This document shows positions 44,398 to 55,495 of a stretch of 64,000 nucleotides of DNA, one piece after another. The position numbers and the translations under genes were made by a program. Source of the stretch: Sipunculus nudus. Lineage: Eukaryota > Annelida > Sipuncula > Golfingiida > Sipunculidae. The stretch lies in assembly GCA_026874595.1 (NCBI GenBank), contig CM049318.1, positions 9,844,241 through 9,908,240 of the forward strand, given 5' to 3'. The number at the start of each line of letters is the position of its first letter. Positions within the stretch are counted from its first letter, which is position 1. Below the pieces are notes generated by a model that did not search any database, was not told where the DNA came from, and saw nothing but the letters and a program-made list of their open reading frames with translations.

Positions 44398-45059
44398 GTC
44401 TAGCAGTCATAACCTGTCATTATGATGTAAGTGTGAATATCTCAGGTTCTAACATTCATTCTTCTTTTGAGGTTGTTTCACGGTTCAGATTAAAGACCTT
44501 CAATAGTCAAATGCCAGGACTACTTAGTTAATTATGCCCTATTTTGTGTGGTAATTAAGATCTCAGGCATAGTCATTAGAAAAGCAGCTACTATTTAATT
44601 TATGTGGGTCAAATGTCATACCTTAATGATAATAAGGTACAAGGAAGTAATATGACACTGAAATTGATTTATGTTCATATCCACATATATATCAGTGACA
44701 GTAACAATACAACAATTAACACATTATTTAGCCAAATACCAGGAAATTAGGTATTTATTTCAAAACCAGCTGATAATTATCCCAAGTGAAAATAACTTGT
44801 CAAAAGACTGCAAACCTCATTTATCATCAGTTAAATGCACCCATTAGTTTCCACTTAATATTAACTTTCCTTGTGCCCAATTCAGTACACATCAAGTATA
44901 TGTAAGCTTTGAATGTCTGACCATGTAACTTGAGCAGTAGTAGATATTCCTGCTGAAAAAAAGAACAACTATTAAGCATGATGCAAGCAGCCAGCTTATT
45001 GAGACCCCCTTCACCTTCACAATAAGTAACGTACATCATGAACTAGAATGGCTTTGTTT
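44398..45059. other. Unannotated stretch
   Basis: AT-rich; no gene or recognisable repeat. Confidence 0.4.
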
Positions 45060-46010
45060 TTGCAGGCACAATAACAGGTAAATCAGTAGGTGGGTTAAGT
45101 GACTTTTGACTTCAAGTCATGATGCAAAGGTCCCCTTTGGCATAAAAGTACCTTAAGGTCATAGGAATAAATTTGTCCAAAGACACAAGTCAGATCTCCC
45201 TTAGTATGTGAAATATGTGCAAATTATTCAAAATGGCCGCCGAAAATTAAACCCCATATGATTGCTTCTGTTACAGCTATAATGGCAAATTTACATTTTG
45301 TGGTCAAAGAATCCAATGACATAGGTTTCAAGATTAAGAAAACAATAGTTTTCTCCTTACCATGAAATTCTGGGGTAAAACAGACACATTTTATAAAATA
45401 TGGCATTGGGAGGTATTAAACAGTTTGAATAGACCCTGTAGAAGCCTCTCACTGAACACAATCCTCTATCGACATACATAGAGCAAAAAACCACAACAAA
45501 TTGAATGCATTAACAAGAGAATTACTGATACGTGGCACTTACTTAATCTGAGTTTAGGCAGTACAGCAAGACCATGGTATTACAAGCACATATAAACAGT
45601 TTGTTCTTTTTTAAAGAATAACCTAATGAAATACCAACATTCTTGGTCTTGCATCAATATATACACACACGGTTCAATAAACCCACACATGATGTTCTTG
45701 TTACCAGCAAAAATACATAAGGCCTGGGTTGGGGTTTTTCCGCATGTACTATTATTTCATTTAATACATTATCTGGGTAATAGGACATAATCTGACCCTT
45801 CTTGACCGCACAACATGCATGGGATTTACTTGGCAAAAACCAGAGTACCAGTACAAACAGGAATGGGAAGACATTCTTGTAACAGAACTCAATAAAGTTG
45901 CCAACTGTAGTTTCTTCCCATTTTTTTACAAGTAACGTCAGGTAACTGAAGGAATTAGATGTGTTATATGATAGATGTCTTATTGTGGATGAAATGATTG
46001 TTGAAGTAAT
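45060..46010 (+). repeat. Large inverted duplication, left arm
   Basis: Pairs as an inverted copy with 48530-49139 plus 53169-53640. Matching blocks include CTTCAAGTCATGATGCAAAGGTCCCC (45111-), ATTGGATTC/GAATCCAATGACATAGG, TAAACAGTTTGAATA (45417-45431), CATTCTTGGTCTTGCAT, AATACATTATCTGGGTAATA and GGAATTAGATGTGTTATAT, all in colinear order. The left arm has ~110 extra bases (45432-45543) absent from the right. At 45594-45623 it keeps the uninterrupted form of the site where element (d) sits in the right arm. Confidence 0.85.
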
Positions 46011-46447
46011 GAAGTAATAGTATTCATCCTACCTAGAAATTATGGGGACACTTTGCAAATTTCAATAAATTTAAGTATCATCATGAAAACTTTCAACATT
46101 TTTTATTGGTATTGTATTATATTCCTTTATAAGTTCTTGTTTATTATCTTGATAAAGACAGGGGAGCATTTAAATAGCAGTGCATATATGTACCCGATGT
46201 GTGTTTAACTTCATACAGAGCATAAAACAACAACAAAGTGATAAACATTTTTGTGTTATATGGAGAAATAATTAAGCTGTATGTTATTTTAATAATATAT
46301 AATAATGGTTATAATTAGAAGGTTAAATTTAATTGAACATAAGAATACACTTCCATAGTCTTGCCTCAGTAAGTTTCTGAATTTACTGCCATGTTCTGGA
46401 ATACAATATCTGGTTAATACCTCATAAAACAATACATATTGCACGGC

Positions 46448-46815
46448 TTACACGGGTTTCACTCTGTCACAGACAGAGCACACAGAGGTACTGGCAGCCG
46501 TACAATGTGGACATGAGAATCTCTTTATTGCCAACAAAAGATTATCTTCTGCTTGAGCTTCAATGTACAACTTTCAGGTCTTGTGCGATATAACCACCAC
46601 ATAATCTTTTTAAGATGTGCATTTGATAAAATTGGAAGCACATATTTCACAGAATTTAGCATTCTGGATAGTTAAGTCCATTGCACGAATCCCATTAGTA
46701 AAAGTTCCATATGCACAGAAAGGCAGTACTACTATCAGAGTTGTAACTGGTCAGTCACAAGTTGATAAACTTGGCCAAACATCGCTTGTGTGCAGACCTA
46801 GTCGAACTGCATTTA
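46448..46815 (-). pseudogene. Decayed zinc-ribbon-like coding remnant
   Basis: One minus-strand frame reads FCAYGTFTNGIRAMDL, then TIQNAKFCEICASNF and, after two internal stops, IKRFSCPHCTAASTSVC followed by SVCDRVKPV and a terminal TAA (46448-46450). A different frame just upstream gives CSSTRSAHKRCLAKF, suggesting a frameshift. Repeated C-x2-C pairs (FCEIC, SCPHC, CSVC) resemble double-zinc-ribbon proteins (DZANK1-like arrangement, from memory). With two stops and a frame change it looks non-functional. Spurious frames rich in cysteine are the alternative. Confidence 0.35.
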
Positions 46816-48024
46816 ATAATGTGTGTATACTTCTGAAGCCAAATCCTCAAACGTCTGATCTTTTAGACTTGAGTGATTCCTGGACTTTGGGGTTTATTAA
46901 TATTTATAAAGAACCTAAATAACCGCCTGATATCCGTTGAAATCCAAACGAGTAAGCACAACTTGTATTAAAATCTTATAAATCTCCCTAAAAACCCAAA
47001 GGTGACTTGGAATTGTCCTACTAGCCATATTCATCTGCAGAATCTGCAGAATCGGCGGGTGACCCTGAAAAACTCGGGGGCATTGCAATTCAATTAAAAA
47101 TTATGAATTGTATGCCTAGGAATCATCACATCAGGGTACCACAGCATAAATGAAAGAAAACGTATATCTTGCTAATAGGTTAAATAAAATGTTCAGTACT
47201 GTTAATGTTATAGGCCCATCGCCTTATTAGTGATATATGTGGCATGTCTTGCTGACGTCAAAGCAATTTGAGCCCCCTTTTTTTAGGTTAGTTGTGACGA
47301 ACTGTAAAAGTATAACATGCAAATTTTATTAAACTTACTAGAAAGATTTAGTTTTTCTGAAAAAAAGGTGAGAGAATTCGCTGAAAAGGTCAGAGACAAG
47401 TAACATGACAGGCACTGTTGATGTTTACCAACATCGTCCATGCCTGAAAGGGTTATACAGAGGAACAGAAGTTGCTGGTGAGACATGACTGAATATGAGT
47501 TGCTAAATAAGTTCATCAGAGACTACCTAACTTTGTAGAATCATTGACAAATGGTCAGCTTTACAACCCTCTATTAAAATTTGTTTTCCACTGATGGATC
47601 TAAAAGAGTTATTTCCTTAGTGTAAGCTCTGAACACTTATACGCTTCCAGGTACTGATAACTTAATTGCTAGGTCTGTTCGGTGTATTGTTAAGGTTAAA
47701 TGACATATTATACTCACTTATGCATTACCACGACTTTTCATTGCATGATATAAGTAAATTAGTGTCTTAATCTCTTTTACATGATGAAGGACACTACCAT
47801 GCTTCTTCAATTTGGGTCTAACTGAGATGAAAATTATTTACTTCCCAATGAACATTGGACACTGAAACATATGAGGACCAGGAAGTGACTGGATCCTCAG
47901 GGAGTACATTGTGAGATCCATTTGCCCGAGGATTATGGCTGATTTTAGGAAATGGAAAGAAACGTCTTTGGACGCAATGTTTAAAAAAGAGCTAATCAAC
48001 GAGAACATGGAACACAGAAGTCGT

Positions 48025-48245
48025 GTGGTAATAGACTTAGATCTCTGTGCTGGCTCTACCCGGGTTCAATTCCCAGGACAGCTATGAGAATAGGTGATAT
48101 TGACCCTTTCAAGGTCAGTTGTTTCTCCAGGTCCTCTGGCTCTATATACTTATAAAAGCGCGGCAATCTCTACCATGGGGACTGCCTAGCAAATGTTATT
48201 ATGACAATTTGCACAATCTATGTAAAGTAATAAATTTACAATTTA
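48025..48245 (+). mobile_element. tRNA-derived SINE
   Basis: It has CTCTGTGCTGGCTC then GGGTTCAATTCCCAGG, a strong B box (48061-48076), a body with TTTCAAGGTCAGTTGTTTCTCC and AGGTCCTCTGGC, and a 3' end with ATTTGCACAATCTATGTAAAGTAATAAA. Head, body motif and tail order parallel the SINE at 27.6-27.8 kb. It is probably one family with considerable divergence. Confidence 0.65.
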
Positions 48246-48529
48246 TCAAATTCTAAACTTTATTGAATTACATTTAGACATCACATTCAACACTTTCTGC
48301 TTTTCTGTTTTGACTGGTGCAAAAGGTCATATAGCACGAAAGTAAGAGGTAAAGCCTGTTAGGCGGACATGGCATATCTTCTTACTGCTGTGCTTATACT
48401 TAGGTTGCAAGTTTTTATTTTTTGCATCATTAACATGCTGATAATTAGTGGCATTATTGCAGTATTTGTGAACAATACTGGATTCATTGTTATAACATGC
48501 ACCACATCCTGAACAGTCAGCACTGCCAC

Positions 48530-49139
48530 CATTACTTCAACAATCATTTCATCCACAACTAAAATATAAGACATCTAATTCCTTCAGTTCCCTGAAATTA
48601 CTTGTAAAAAATAGAAATGTGAACAAAGTTTTCAGGATATTTCCCTTTAAAACCCTAAAATCATTGGCGAAGCATGAAGACCATGAGTGTCAATGATTGA
48701 TGGCTTTTGTGCTTTCAGCATTGATCATGTACTAATATGGGTTGGCCATCATGAGATAGATCATGAGATAGATAAGGTGTGTTTCAAGCAATATATTCTG
48801 TCGAATCAAAATGTTAATTTTTGTTAGACAGAGGAACCACAATTGGCAACTTTATTGAGTTCTGCTACAGGAATGTCTTCCCTTTTCTGTGTGTATTGGT
48901 ACTCTGGTTTAGTATATATCTCATGCATGCTGTACTGTCGAGAAAGGTCATTTTATGCCATATTACCCAGATAATGTATTAAATGGACTGACAGTATATG
49001 CGGAAGAAATGCAACCAAGACCTTACGTATTTTACTGGTTTTATAAAGAGCGATGTGTTGTCGACTTATAGAACCATGTGTGGAAATATTTATGCAAGGT
49101 CAAGAATGTGGGTCTTTCACTCGGGTATTTTTAAATAAA
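48530..49139 (-). repeat. Inverted duplication, right arm, part 1
   Basis: Reverse complement of about 45620-46010, in two matching stretches (48530-48610 and 48835-49139). Between them 48611-48834 has no counterpart in the left arm, so it is an insertion here or a deletion there. It stops at element (d), beyond which the homology resumes at 53169. Confidence 0.85.
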
Positions 49140-52100
49140 CAAGTGACCCAGGGGTCATGACGCTCAGCTGACCAGGAAGACATTGACAAAAGTAATTTTA
49201 TCATCTGAATGTCAAATTTGAATGAAATACTTTTTCCAAACTTGACCTTTTGTATAAAATCATCCAATATTCATTGGGGTACTATGGAGCTCTGTAGCAT
49301 GAAGGATATGGGTAACAGACACCTATTTTCAAGGTTTACAAGATGACTTTTCAGGGGTCTCCCAGCATGTCAAAAAATAAAATTCTAGGTCCAGTTATTA
49401 TGATTTGTGCCCTGTTAACAAATCCAAATGTTTATTCTGGGGGGTATTTCAAAGCCGCATAGGATGAAGGATATGGGTAACAGAGATGTAATTTCAGGTG
49501 CACAAGGAGACTTTTCAGGGGCCTCCCAGCATATCAAGAAAGGAGATTCTAGGTCAAGTCATTATAATTTGTGCTCTGTTAACAGATGACCAAATCTTTA
49601 TTCTTGGGAGTACTTCGGAGCCCCAGAGCATGAAGGATTTGGGAAACAGGGACCTTATTTCGGGTTTCCATGTAGACCTTTTATGGGCTTCCCTGGAGGC
49701 GAGGACAGAAGATTCTAGGTCCAGACATTATGATTTGTGCCCTGTTAATATATGACCAAATCTTTATTCTGGGGGGTACTTCAGAGCCCCATGGCTCACA
49801 GAATATGGGTAACAGGGACCTTATTTCGGGTTTCCATGTAGACCTTTTATGGGCTTCCCTGGAGATGAGGACAGAAGATTCTAGGTCCAGTCATTATGAT
49901 TTGTGCCCTGTTTACAGATGACCAAATGTTTAAAGATCACAAAAGTAGAGAAAAAAAATCGTAAAAAATAAAAAAAATATAGGTGGCGCCACCAATCTCC
50001 GGAAATTGATGAAACACTCCATGATCAATATCCATGCAAAGAATCATGGTGATTAATGCATTAGTTGTTCAGATACTCGAGCTTTTGTATTAAATTTTGC
50101 ATTATTCTGCGGGGTACTTCAGAACCCCATAGCTCGAAGAATATAGGTCACAGTGACCTAATTTCAGGTTTAAAAGGAGAATTTCCATAGACCTCCCAGG
50201 ATTTCAAGTAAGAAGATTTCCGGTCTAGCGGTTACGATTTGTGCCCTGTTAACAGACAGACGCCTGGATGGCCGGACGGACGACGGACAAAAGGTGATCC
50301 CTACAGCTCAGATGACTTTCAGTCAGCTGAGCTAAAAATTGAAAAAATACAGGTGGCGCCACCAGAATGCAGAAACTGATGAAACATTTCCTGATCAATA
50401 TCCATGCAAAGAATCATGGTGATCAATATAATAATTGTTCAGATACTTGAGCTTTTGTATCAAATTTTCCATTATTCTGGGGGGTACTTCGGAGCCCCAT
50501 AGCTCAGAGGTTATGGGTAACAGAGACCTAATTTCAAGTTTTTAAGGAAACTTTTCATGGGCCTCTCAGCATGTCAAGAGAGAAGATTCTAGGTCCAGTT
50601 GTTACGATTTGTGCCATGTTAACAGATGACCGCATCTTATGAGGTCTCAAAAATAGAGAAAAAAATTCGTAAAAATAAAAAAAAATATAGGTGGCGCCAC
50701 CATACTGCAGAAACTGATGACACATTCCATGATCAATATCCATGCAAAGAATCATGGTGATCACTGCAATAGTTGTTTAGATACTTGAGCTTTTGTATCA
50801 AATTGTCCATTATTCTGAGGGATACTTCAGATGACTTACAGTCAGCTGAGCTAAAAACACTTAATGGTCAATATCCATGCAAAGAATCATGATGATCTCC
50901 GTATTAGTTTTCAGATACTTCAGCTTTTGTATCAAATTGTCCATTATTCTGAGGGATACTTCAGAGACCTATAGCTTGAAGGATATGGGTAACAGAGACC
51001 TAATTTCAAGTTTCCACAGGCACTCTTCATGGGCCTCCTTGCATGACAAGAATGAAGTTTCTAGGTCCAGTTGTTGCAATTTGTACCCTCTTGATAGATA
51101 ACATAGGTGGCGCCACCAGTCTGCAGGAACTGATGGAACATCTCATAATCAATATGTATGCCAAAAATCATGACCATCAGTGATGTAGTTATTGAGATAT
51201 TGAAGTTTTTGTATGAAATTTTTGACTACTCTGGGGGGGTACTTTGGGGCCCCATAGCTCAAAGGATATAGGTAACAGAGACCTAATTTCTGGTTTCCAT
51301 GGAGACTTTTCATAGGTCTTCTAGTGTGTTGAGAATGAAGATTCTAGGTCCAGTCGTTACTATTTGTGCCATGCTAACAGATGACAGCATCCTTAAAGGT
51401 CTCAAAAATAGAGGAAAAAATCGTAAAAAATTGAACGATACAGGTGGCGCCACCAGTCTGCAGGAACAGATGACACATCTCATGATCAATAGTTATGCCA
51501 CAAATCATGACCATCATTCAAGTAGTTAATGAGATATTGAAGTTTTTGTATGAAATTTTTTACTTTTCTTGGGGGTACTTTAGGGCTCCATAGCTCGAAA
51601 AATATGGGTAACAGAGACCTAATTTTGGTTTCCATGGAGACTTTTCATAGGTCTCTCAGTGTGTCGAGAATGAAGATTCTAGGTCCAGTCGTTATGATTT
51701 GTGCCACGTTAACAGATGACAGCATCCTTAAAGGTCTCAAAAATAGAGGAAAAAATCGTAAAAAATCAAACAATACAGGTGGCGCCACAAGTCTGCAGGA
51801 ACTGATGGAACATTTCATAATCAATATGTATGCCAAAAATCATGACCATCAGTGATGTAGTTATTGAGATATTGAAGTTTTTGTATGAAATTTTTGACTA
51901 CTCGGGGGGGGGGGGGGGTACTTTGGGGCCCCATAGCTCGAAGGATATGGTTAACAGAGACCTAATTTCTGGTTTCCAAGGATATTTTTCATGGACCTCT
52001 CAGTGTGTCAAGAATGAAGATTCTAGGTCCAGTCGTTATGATTTGTGCCATGCTAACAGATGACAGCATCCTTAAAGGTCTCAAAAATAGAGGAAAAAAT

Positions 52101-53168
52101 CGTAAAAAATCGAACAATAAAGGTGGCACCACCAGTCTGCAGGAAGTGATGACACATCTCATGATCAATAGTTATGCCACATATCATGACCATCAGTCAA
52201 GTAGTTAATGAGATATTGAAGTTTTTGTATGAAATTTTTTACTTTTCTTGGGGGTACTTTGGGGCTCCATAGCTCGAAGAATATGGGTAACAGAGACCTA
52301 ATTTCTGGTTTCCATGGAGACTTTTCATAGGTCTCTCAGTGTGTCAAGAATGAAGATTCTAGGTCCAGTCTTTACGATTTGTGCCTTGTTAACAGATGTT
52401 TACATTTTGAAAGGTCTCAAAAATAGAGAAAAAAATTCGTAAAAAATTGAACAATACAGGTGGCGCCACCAGTCTGCAGGAAGTGATGGAACATCTCATG
52501 ATCAATATGTATGACAAAAATCATGACCATCAGTCAAGTATTTAATGAGATATTGAAGTTTTTGTTTGAAATTTTTTACTTTACTGGGGGGTAGTTTGGG
52601 GCCCCATAGCTGGAAGGATATGAGTAACAGAGACCTAATTTCTGGTTTCCATGGAGACTTTTCATAGGTCTCATAGTGTGTCGAGAATGAAGATTCTAAG
52701 TCCAGTCATTACGATTTGTGCCTTGTTAACAGATGTTCACATTTTTAAAGGTCTCAAAAATAGAGAAAAAAATTCGTAAAAAATCGAAAAATACAGGTGG
52801 CGCCACCAGTCTTCAGGAACTGATGGAACCTCTCATGATCAATATGTATGCCAAAAATCATGACCATCAGTCAAGTAGTTAATGAGATATTGAAGTTTTT
52901 GTATGAAATTTTGGACTTTTCTGGGGGGTACTTTGGGGCCCCATAGCTCGAAGGATATGGGTAACAGAGACCTAATTTCTGGTTTCCAAGGAGATTTTTC
53001 ATGGACCTCTCAGAATGTCAAGTAAGAAGATTCCAGTTCTAGCGGTTACGATTTGTGCCTGGTTAACGGACAGACGGACAGACAGACAGACAGACGGACA
53101 GACAGACGGACGACGGACAAAGAGTGATTGCTTTAGCTCAGATGACTTTCAGTCAGCTGAGCTAAAAA
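49140..53168. mobile_element. 4-kb hairpin-ended tandem-repeat element (d)
   Basis: The left end reads CAAGTGACCCAGGGGTC (nearly the left end of element b), then GCTCAGCTGAC (49162-49172). The right end has TTTAGCTCAGATGACT and AGTCAGCTGAGC (53152-53162) before TAAAAA; GTCAGCTGAGC is the exact inverse of the left GCTCAGCTGAC. The interior has four ~168-bp half units (49.27-49.93 kb), then about nine ~335-bp units with GGTGGCGCCACC cores (49982 to 52796). A (GACGGACA)n microsatellite (53069-53121) precedes the right hairpin. Boundaries are independently set by the uninterrupted site at 45.6 kb. No ORF, so it must be nonautonomous. Confidence 0.88.
50254..50337. repeat. Internal right-end module in element (d)
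   Basis: A GGACGGACGACGGAC microsatellite followed by AGCTCAGATGACTTTCAGTC and AGCTGAGCTAAAAA: a complete copy of the element's right end in the middle of the array, after which ~335-bp units continue. A second copy without the microsatellite lies at about 50826-50857. Confidence 0.85.
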
Positions 53169-53640
53169 CAAACCATAGATTTGTGCAAACCGTATAGCCT
53201 TGTTGTACTCAGATTGTATTCAAACTGTTTAACATATCCACATAGATAAGAAGTGTCTAAGGTTACAACGATGGAAGAAATACAATGATATTTAATGAAA
53301 TGTGTCTGTTTTACCCAAGATTTTCATGGTAACGAGAAAACTATTGTTTTCTCAATCTTGAAACCTATTTCATTGGATTCCTTGACCACAAAAATGCATA
53401 TTTTGACACAAAAATTGTCACTATAGCTGTAAAAGAAGCAAGCATATGAGGTTTGGAGTATTTTTGGTGGCCATTTTGAAAAAAAATTGCATATATTTCA
53501 CATATTAAGGGAGATCTAACGTGTCTTTGGATAAATTTATTCCTATGACCCTAAGGTACTTCTATGCCAAAGGGGACCTTTGCATCATGACTTGAAGTCA
53601 ACAGCCTATTTTATGCACTTAACCCACCCACTAAAATATA
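53169..53640 (-). repeat. Inverted duplication, right arm, part 2
   Basis: Reverse complement of about 45060-45600, beginning directly after element (d) with CAAACCATAG and containing TATTCAAACTGTTTA (53217-53231), the counterpart of TAAACAGTTTGAATA at 45417. It ends near AAGTCAACAGCC...AACCCACC, the inverse of the left arm's outer edge. Confidence 0.85.
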
Positions 53641-55495
53641 CATCTCCCCAAGTGGGCCATCCCAATATATTGGGGGTAAAAATAAACATTATCTCAAAAA
53701 ACACAAATCTACAGATGTGACCTTAAGATAAAGGTGAAGGTCATCGGTTTTTTTTATCTCATCAGAAAACATGGAGGATACAACAGGTGTGTCAAATTTG
53801 ACAGAGGAAAATTCTTCAGTATTCCAAAGATATGCAGGGTCAGAATAATCCTTGATTTGTGCAGATTTGACCTTGAGGATCAAAGTCAAGGTCACCAGTA
53901 CTCAAACTCTTCCCAGGACCCAGTGAAAACATTGTTTCATGTGTGTTAAATTTGAGAGGAACATTTCCATGATTTCATAACTGATGGGGTTCAGAACATT
54001 TTGCATTTTGGTAGATTTGACCTCGAAGATCCTGGCCAAAGTTATATGAGTTTTTGAACGTATCCATGAATTCCGTATGAAAAACTTGTGTGTCAATTTG
54101 AGGACAAAATGTGCAATATTTCAAAAGTTATGGGGTTCACTAAAATGTCTATGTTTATGTTTGAAGCTAAAGTTTATCCTTATATCATATTATCTGATTA
54201 CAAAAAGCATATGATGCATGGAGGATATTTTGTCATATGATCTGCAGACAACAAAGAGGTAATTCTAAATGAGTAGTCAGCATATCAGAGTCATCACCAA
54301 TTATCTTAACAGTTTATTTTATTCATCATATCCAGTACGGATGCAAACATGACATACCACTGTGGATTCAGTACAATTTGCAGGCATAATGTTGTGGTTT
54401 TAATATTTAAATCAATTCAAGGTTACATCATTGTTTTCATGTGACATTGGACACATTTAGAAACTATAATAAGTTTGTATATAGGTCTCCCCACTAGGCC
54501 CAAAATATGCCCACCTCCGATCCCCTAAATTTGAAGAAACATGAAATACTTCAAAAGTTGTAGGGTTCATAAAAACCCTATAATTCTGATGATTTGACCT
54601 TGAAGATGCAGGTCAATCCACAAGTGTTCCAACCTGAAGATCAAGGTCACTGGTTTTTTAACTCATCTGAGATTCTTGTAGAAACAATTCACATATAACA
54701 TTTCATGAGAAAAACTGAGTGTTTCAAAAACTGAAGTGTTCCAAAAAATTTCTGTTTCAGGTGAATTGAGCTTGAACATGAAGGATAGGTAAATAATTTC
54801 ACTTTGCAGCACAAAACTTTGACTTGAAGGCAGAGCAGGAGTTCTGTAAAATCAAAGATCTGCACAAAAGACTGGACAACGGAATGCCTTGCACACTATG
54901 GCTGCTGCTTTCATAGGCATAAAACAGAATATTTAGAAAGAGAATTACTCCAAGTTTAGAGATAGACTGGTTGCCTCAAAGCAGGGTGGAGTTGATTTGA
55001 ACCAGGGTGACAATAAAGGACTGACGTGTCTGCATATGTTGGCTCCAAATTATGCTTGTGTTGATGTTATTAAGGATGTCATTGAAGTATTTTTTAAAGA
55101 TGATTTGTGTTACAAATTCCATGAAAACATACTGAGTGCTTCAAATTTATAGTGTTCACAAAAAAAAATCAATTTGGCTTATTTGAACTTGAACATGAAG
55201 GTCAAGATTACTTCGTTGAAACAACTTGTGTATCAAATTTAAGGAAATTATGCAATACCTCAAAAGTTTTGTTTACATTTTGGCTAATTTAACCTTGAAG
55301 ATTATTGCTAAGGTCACTGATTTGCAACTTTGTCTGCGATATTGGTAGAAACAATTCAAATATTAAATTTCATGAAAATTTACTTTGTAATTCAAAAGTT
55401 ATCATGTTCACAAGAAATGACACAGACCACAATTACTGATGACAGACCTATCACTACATCATGTCTCCTCAGTGGGTGGGGACATAAACAGAAAT
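53641..55495. repeat. Degenerate ~150-bp repeats with CCCCAC-type ends
   Basis: TTTGACCTTGA(A/G)GATCAAGGTCA-like blocks recur near 53714, 53865, 54015 and 54165 (spacing about 150 bp), and again near 54592, 54768, 55182 and 55288 with less regular spacing. Each is followed by AATTTGA.G.A and TTCAAAAGTTATGGGGTTCA. Stretches beginning TCTCCCCA(A/C)(G/T) at 53643 and 54486 and ending CAGTGGGTGGGGAC near 55470 look like inverted ends. This is probably one or two older members of the tandem-repeat element class, more decayed than b, c and d. Confidence 0.6.

Larger units (their letters stand above)
46011..48529. other. Spacer of the inverted duplication
   Basis: About 2.5 kb between the arms. It contains the zinc-ribbon-like pseudogene (46448-46815) and a SINE (48025-48245). 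Nothing else is recognised. Confidence 0.5.

Noticed and set aside
46617-46922. 101-codon plus-strand ORF
   Set aside because: No domain is recognised. The opposite strand in the same region carries cysteine pairs of zinc-ribbon type, so this is more likely a shadow of that fossil.
49498-52208. Several plus-strand ORFs with repeated SRMKILGPVV...ICA peptides
   Set aside because: They are translations of the ~335-bp units in element (d). Frames break between units and the pattern of change is not codon-like.
49140-53168. Classical Helitron
   Set aside because: A 3' hairpin and lack of target duplication fit loosely, but TC/CTRR termini and the canonical hairpin spacing are not evident, and matched hairpins occur at both ends. 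I prefer 'Helentron/pearl-like by architecture' as an inference only.
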